This document shows, piece after piece, positions 4,721 to 6,478 of a stretch of DNA of 6,478 bases. The position numbers were made by a program, and so were the translations under genes. The stretch is from Methanosarcina sp. (GTDB taxonomy: Archaea; Halobacteriota; Methanosarcinia; Methanosarcinales; Methanosarcinaceae): the NCBI GenBank assembly GCA_013331265.1, contig DUGS01000199.1, forward strand, positions 11,135 to 17,612. The letters run 5' to 3'. The notes beneath the pieces were generated by a model that had not been told where the DNA came from, searched no databases, and saw nothing but the letters and a program-made list of their open reading frames with translations. Each line of letters starts with the position of its first letter. The stretch's first letter is position 1.

Positions 4721-5620
4721 TCAGCTCTCTGCCTCCAGCTTTCCAAAATTGGCTTCATAGCGGGATTTCATTTCTTCCCAGGTCGGAAGGCTGGTCTGGC
4801 CACCCCTTGATTGTACGGCAAAAGAAGCTACGGTTGACCCTATTTTTCCACAGGTGGTAATGGAATAGCCTCTTGTGTACGCCAGCAGAAAACCTGCCCT
4901 GTAAGCATCTCCTGCTCCAGTGGGGTCTACTGCTTTTACGAAAACTACAGGAATTTCCCATTCTTCATTACCTTTGTAGATTCTGCTTCCTTTCGAATCA
5001 TAAGTAACAACAATAACATCAATCATGGCCCTGAGTTCAGAAAAGCTCTTTCCGGTCATCTCTGACACCCGCCTGATTTCATGCCTGTTTGCAAAGAGGA
5101 TATCAGTATGGGCAAGAATTGTCTCGAGGTTTTCTTTAGAGTAAGTAACCAGGTCCTGTCCAGGGTCAAAGGATACAAAACCGGAGATCTGTGCTATCTT
5201 TGCATTGTAGACACTATCTGCTGTTGCAAGATGGACAAAATCTGCAGGTTCAGGTTCCAGCTCTTTGAATTTTGAGGAAGCTCCCCAGTAAAAATAGGTA
5301 GTCTGGTTATCTTCCCTGTCCGTAAAAATGAAAGCTTTGGATATTTTTCGGTCTTTTATAATGTAGAGGCGGGAAAGATCAACGCATTCATCCTTAAGAA
5401 GCTTCTCATATCCCGAGCTTGAAAAATCCGTACCGACAGGAGATATAAGCTGGCTTTTTCCTCCCAGCTTTGCAATGGCAACCGCAATGTTTGCAGCCCC
5501 TCCCCCAGGATATTCTTCATAGTCAATTACAGGGGAAGACTCGTTTTTTCCTGCAATATTTTCAACATCTACGATATAATCAAGGGCAGTATGCCCCACT
5601 ACGGAGATAATTCTGTCCAT
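4721..5620 (-). CDS. PfkB-family nucleoside kinase (MJ0406-like)
   Basis: Phosphorylates a nucleoside or sugar 5'-hydroxyl with ATP. It resembles the characterised Methanocaldococcus jannaschii nucleoside kinase (MJ0406, broad for guanosine, inosine and cytidine) in segments I recognise: VGHTALDYI at the N-terminus, FDPGQDL..YSKENL in the middle, and DPTGAGDAYRAGF (232-244) plus SRGGQTSLPTWEE near the end. The first PfkB signature is PGGGAANIAVAIAKLGG (38-54). D238 in the TGAGD anion-hole motif is the expected catalytic base. At 299 residues it is full length. The ATG at 5620 has AGAGGAA seven bases upstream. A role in purine or pyrimidine nucleoside salvage fits; ribokinase or another PfkB sugar kinase cannot be excluded from motifs alone. 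It lies on the same strand as the genes on both sides but with gaps of 131 and 286 bp. Confidence 0.88.
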   Translation of the reverse strand: MDRIISVVGHTALDYIVDVENIAGKNESSPVIDYEEYPGGGAANIAVAIAKLGGKSQLISPVGTDFSSSGYEKLLKDECVDLSRLYIIKDRKISKAFIFTDREDNQTTYFYWGASSKFKELEPEPADFVHLATADSVYNAKIAQISGFVSFDPGQDLVTYSKENLETILAHTDILFANRHEIRRVSEMTGKSFSELRAMIDVIVVTYDSKGSRIYKGNEEWEIPVVFVKAVDPTGAGDAYRAGFLLAYTRGYSITTCGKIGSTVASFAVQSRGGQTSLPTWEEMKSRYEANFGKLEAES

Positions 5621-5638
5621 GCAGTTTCCTCTTTTTCA

Positions 5639-5654
5639 GGGCTGGAAGGAGCCC
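5639..5654 (-). promoter_or_regulatory. Small hairpin just upstream of the kinase ribosome binding site
   Basis: GGGCT (5639-5643) and AGCCC (5650-5654) form a 5-bp GC-rich stem with a 6-nt loop, ending 8 bases from the Shine-Dalgarno (5626-5633) of the nucleoside kinase. It may affect translation initiation, but it is short. Confidence 0.25.
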
Positions 5655-5675
5655 GAAAATTTGTTTTTGGGATTG

Positions 5676-5685
5676 GATATATTCT
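5676..5685 (-). promoter_or_regulatory. Candidate TATA box of the nucleoside kinase
   Basis: On the minus strand GAATATATCC lies about 60 bp upstream of the start codon. Initiation about 25 nt downstream would leave a leader of about 30-35 nt that includes the small hairpin at 5639-5654. The assignment rests on composition and spacing. Confidence 0.3.
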
Positions 5686-5710
5686 TAAAAGATAAGTAAA
5701 GTAAAAACTC

Positions 5711-5745
5711 AGAAAAAGATAAAATTACTGATTTTATCCTTTTCT
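5711..5745 (-). terminator. 35-nt inverted repeat, candidate terminator between DUF555 and kinase genes
   Basis: AGAAAA (5711-5716), GATAAAAT (5718-5725), a TACTG loop, ATTTTATC (5731-5738) and TTTTCT (5740-5745) form a 14-bp stem with a single A-C mismatch. On the minus strand the second arm ends in TTTTTCT and is followed by GAGTTTTTAC, so oligo-T signals are at hand to end the DUF555 transcript. It also lies about 90 bp upstream of the kinase start and could be an operator instead. Confidence 0.45.
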
Positions 5746-5756
5746 GCCGTGGCAGA

Positions 5757-5789
5757 CATCAGGACAGATTCTCCATCAGGACAGATTCT
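5757..5789. repeat. Two-copy tandem repeat, 17-bp period
   Basis: CATCAGGACAGATTCT occurs at 5757-5772 and again at 5774-5789, separated by one base. It follows directly after the symmetric TCTGCC-GT-GGCAGA (5743-5756), which overlaps the end of the inverted repeat to its left. No further copies are seen in the window. Confidence 0.65.
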
Positions 5790-5800
5790 TCATTTTCCAG

Positions 5801-5878
5801 CTAGAGATTTATCGAGCCCTGGCTATGTGAAGCTGCCTGTATAAGAAGCCGTACAGGTACGCCTTCCTCTGCCTGCAT
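5801..5878 (-). CDS. Possible 25-codon ORF with protein-like sequence, ending in UAG
   Basis: On the minus strand an ATG at 5878 opens MQAEEGVPVRLLIQAASHSQ and stops at TAG (5803-5801). The residue mix looks more like a real protein than most spacer frames, and the frame is also open upstream of the ATG. There is no Shine-Dalgarno. Beyond the TAG the frame continues LENEESVLMENLS to TGA at 5761-5759. It could be a small gene, the tail of a decayed one, or chance. I do not recognise it. Confidence 0.2.
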   Translation of the reverse strand: MQAEEGVPVRLLIQAASHSQGSINL

Positions 5879-5906
5879 TTCAACACATTTAAGGAAAGAA
5901 ACCTGT

Positions 5907-6296
5907 TTATTTATTTGCTTTGCCTTTTTGCTGCGGTTCGCCTTTTTCACCTGACCGTTCGAATTCCGTGACTTCGACAACTGTCAAGGGAACATCGCGG
6001 AGAGACTTTCCTATCACAGATTTTGCAATCCTTTCTGCATGTTCTGCAGATTCGGCATCAAAAACCTTCATTTCAAAAATAAGCCCTACAAGTGCGGTGT
6101 TTGCTGCTATGAAAACACTGCTAAAAGGCTCGCCGCATGCAGGGCAGGATGTGGTTCCCACATCTACCTCCACAAAATCGAGTTTGGGGTTCAGGCGCTT
6201 TCCAGCCTCAGAAATCGCAACCCCTATTGCATCATCAGCTGTTTTTACATCTCTAACCAACCAAGCTGCTTCAAGTACCACATGAAAGTTCTTCAT
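5907..6296 (-). CDS. UPF0212/DUF555 family protein, function unknown
   Basis: This is a member of the archaeal UPF0212 (DUF555) family, conserved in methanogens and without an established function. The 129 residues start MKNFHVVLEAAWLVRDV and contain the family's single CPxCG knuckle, SCPACGEP, with C51 and C54; these are the only two cysteines, so any metal site would need a dimer or other ligands. No membrane segment or signal peptide is present. The last 15 or so residues are lysine- and glutamine-rich (GEKGEPQQKGKANK) and probably disordered. The ATG at 6296 has GGTGGA six bases upstream. It is the first of three same-strand genes, but a strong inverted repeat separates it from the nucleoside kinase, so an operon is unlikely. 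Confidence 0.88.
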   Translation of the reverse strand: MKNFHVVLEAAWLVRDVKTADDAIGVAISEAGKRLNPKLDFVEVDVGTTSCPACGEPFSSVFIAANTALVGLIFEMKVFDAESAEHAERIAKSVIGKSLRDVPLTVVEVTEFERSGEKGEPQQKGKANK

Positions 6297-6408
6297 AATT
6301 GTCCACCGTAGTTGTAGTATACGTTTTCAGGATTATCCCGAAATAGGGAAAAATATTGAATCTAAAGAATAGAGTAAAGTATGTTAATTGTTAGGCTTCG
6401 AATACGTG

Positions 6409-6421
6409 TTTATATTTATAA
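6409..6421 (-). promoter_or_regulatory. Candidate TATA box of the DUF555 gene
   Basis: On the minus strand TTATAAATATAAA lies about 115 bp upstream of the start codon. Initiation about 25 nt downstream would leave a leader of about 90 nt. On the plus strand the same bases read TTTATATTTATAA and could serve a gene beyond the right edge. The remaining bases to 6478 hold no gene I can support. Confidence 0.4.
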
Positions 6422-6478
6422 GTTTTACGTATTATATGGTTTTTCAGTTTAAGCTTTTGGATTCTTAATCTGGCATAT

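Overview
This 6.5 kb window looks like a chromosomal segment of a methanogenic archaeon, most likely a Methanosarcina. Four things point there. The protein set is archaeal: a GHMP-type shikimate kinase, a PhoU with an AbrB-like N-terminus, a stand-alone Dph6, the UPF0212/DUF555 protein and a PfkB nucleoside kinase resembling Methanocaldococcus MJ0406. Intergenic DNA is long and AT-rich. Promoters have TATA/box A elements, and translation starts use Shine-Dalgarno sequences (GGAGGG, AAAGGAG, AGAGGAA). No rRNA, tRNA or CRISPR array was seen.

Layout, left to right. (i) Positions 1-44 hold the first codons of a minus-strand gene that leaves the window, with a strong Shine-Dalgarno. (ii) Positions 60-965 hold no convincing gene. 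The left half (about 150-475) is an unusually structured leader or promoter region: five same-orientation copies of ATATAAATA, two operator-like palindromes and a hairpin followed by T5. The right half (about 740-890) has an exact 18-bp tandem duplication and hairpins that look like a decayed mobile or dispersed repeat. (iii) A minus-strand PhoU-family regulator (966 to about 1961) whose conserved N-terminus reads past the first normal start codon to an apparent ATA codon. (iv) A divergent plus-strand operon of archaeal shikimate kinase, AroQ chorismate mutase (TTG start, overlapping the kinase) and PurE. (v) A T-rich terminator after purE, then a short hairpin cassette (about 3871-3909) resembling the right end of an IS200/IS605/IS1341-type (TnpB) element, immediately downstream of the dph6 stop. 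(vi) Three minus-strand genes: UPF0212/DUF555 protein (5907-6296), PfkB nucleoside kinase (4721-5620) and diphthine--ammonia ligase Dph6 (3918-4589).

The plus-strand operon joins two steps of aromatic amino-acid synthesis (shikimate to shikimate-3-phosphate; chorismate to prephenate) with one step of purine synthesis (carboxylation of AIR or rearrangement of N5-CAIR). The minus-strand genes concern nucleoside salvage, diphthamide modification of elongation factor 2, and an uncharacterised two-cysteine protein. Coding content is ordinary archaeal housekeeping. The less expected signals lie between genes: the leader at 150-475, the two hairpins sharing the loop motif AGTCTTTAGCT (about 823-858 and 3879-3901), and a repeat-rich spacer at 5711-5878 containing a 35-nt inverted repeat, a 17-bp tandem repeat and a small ORF interrupted by an in-frame UAG.
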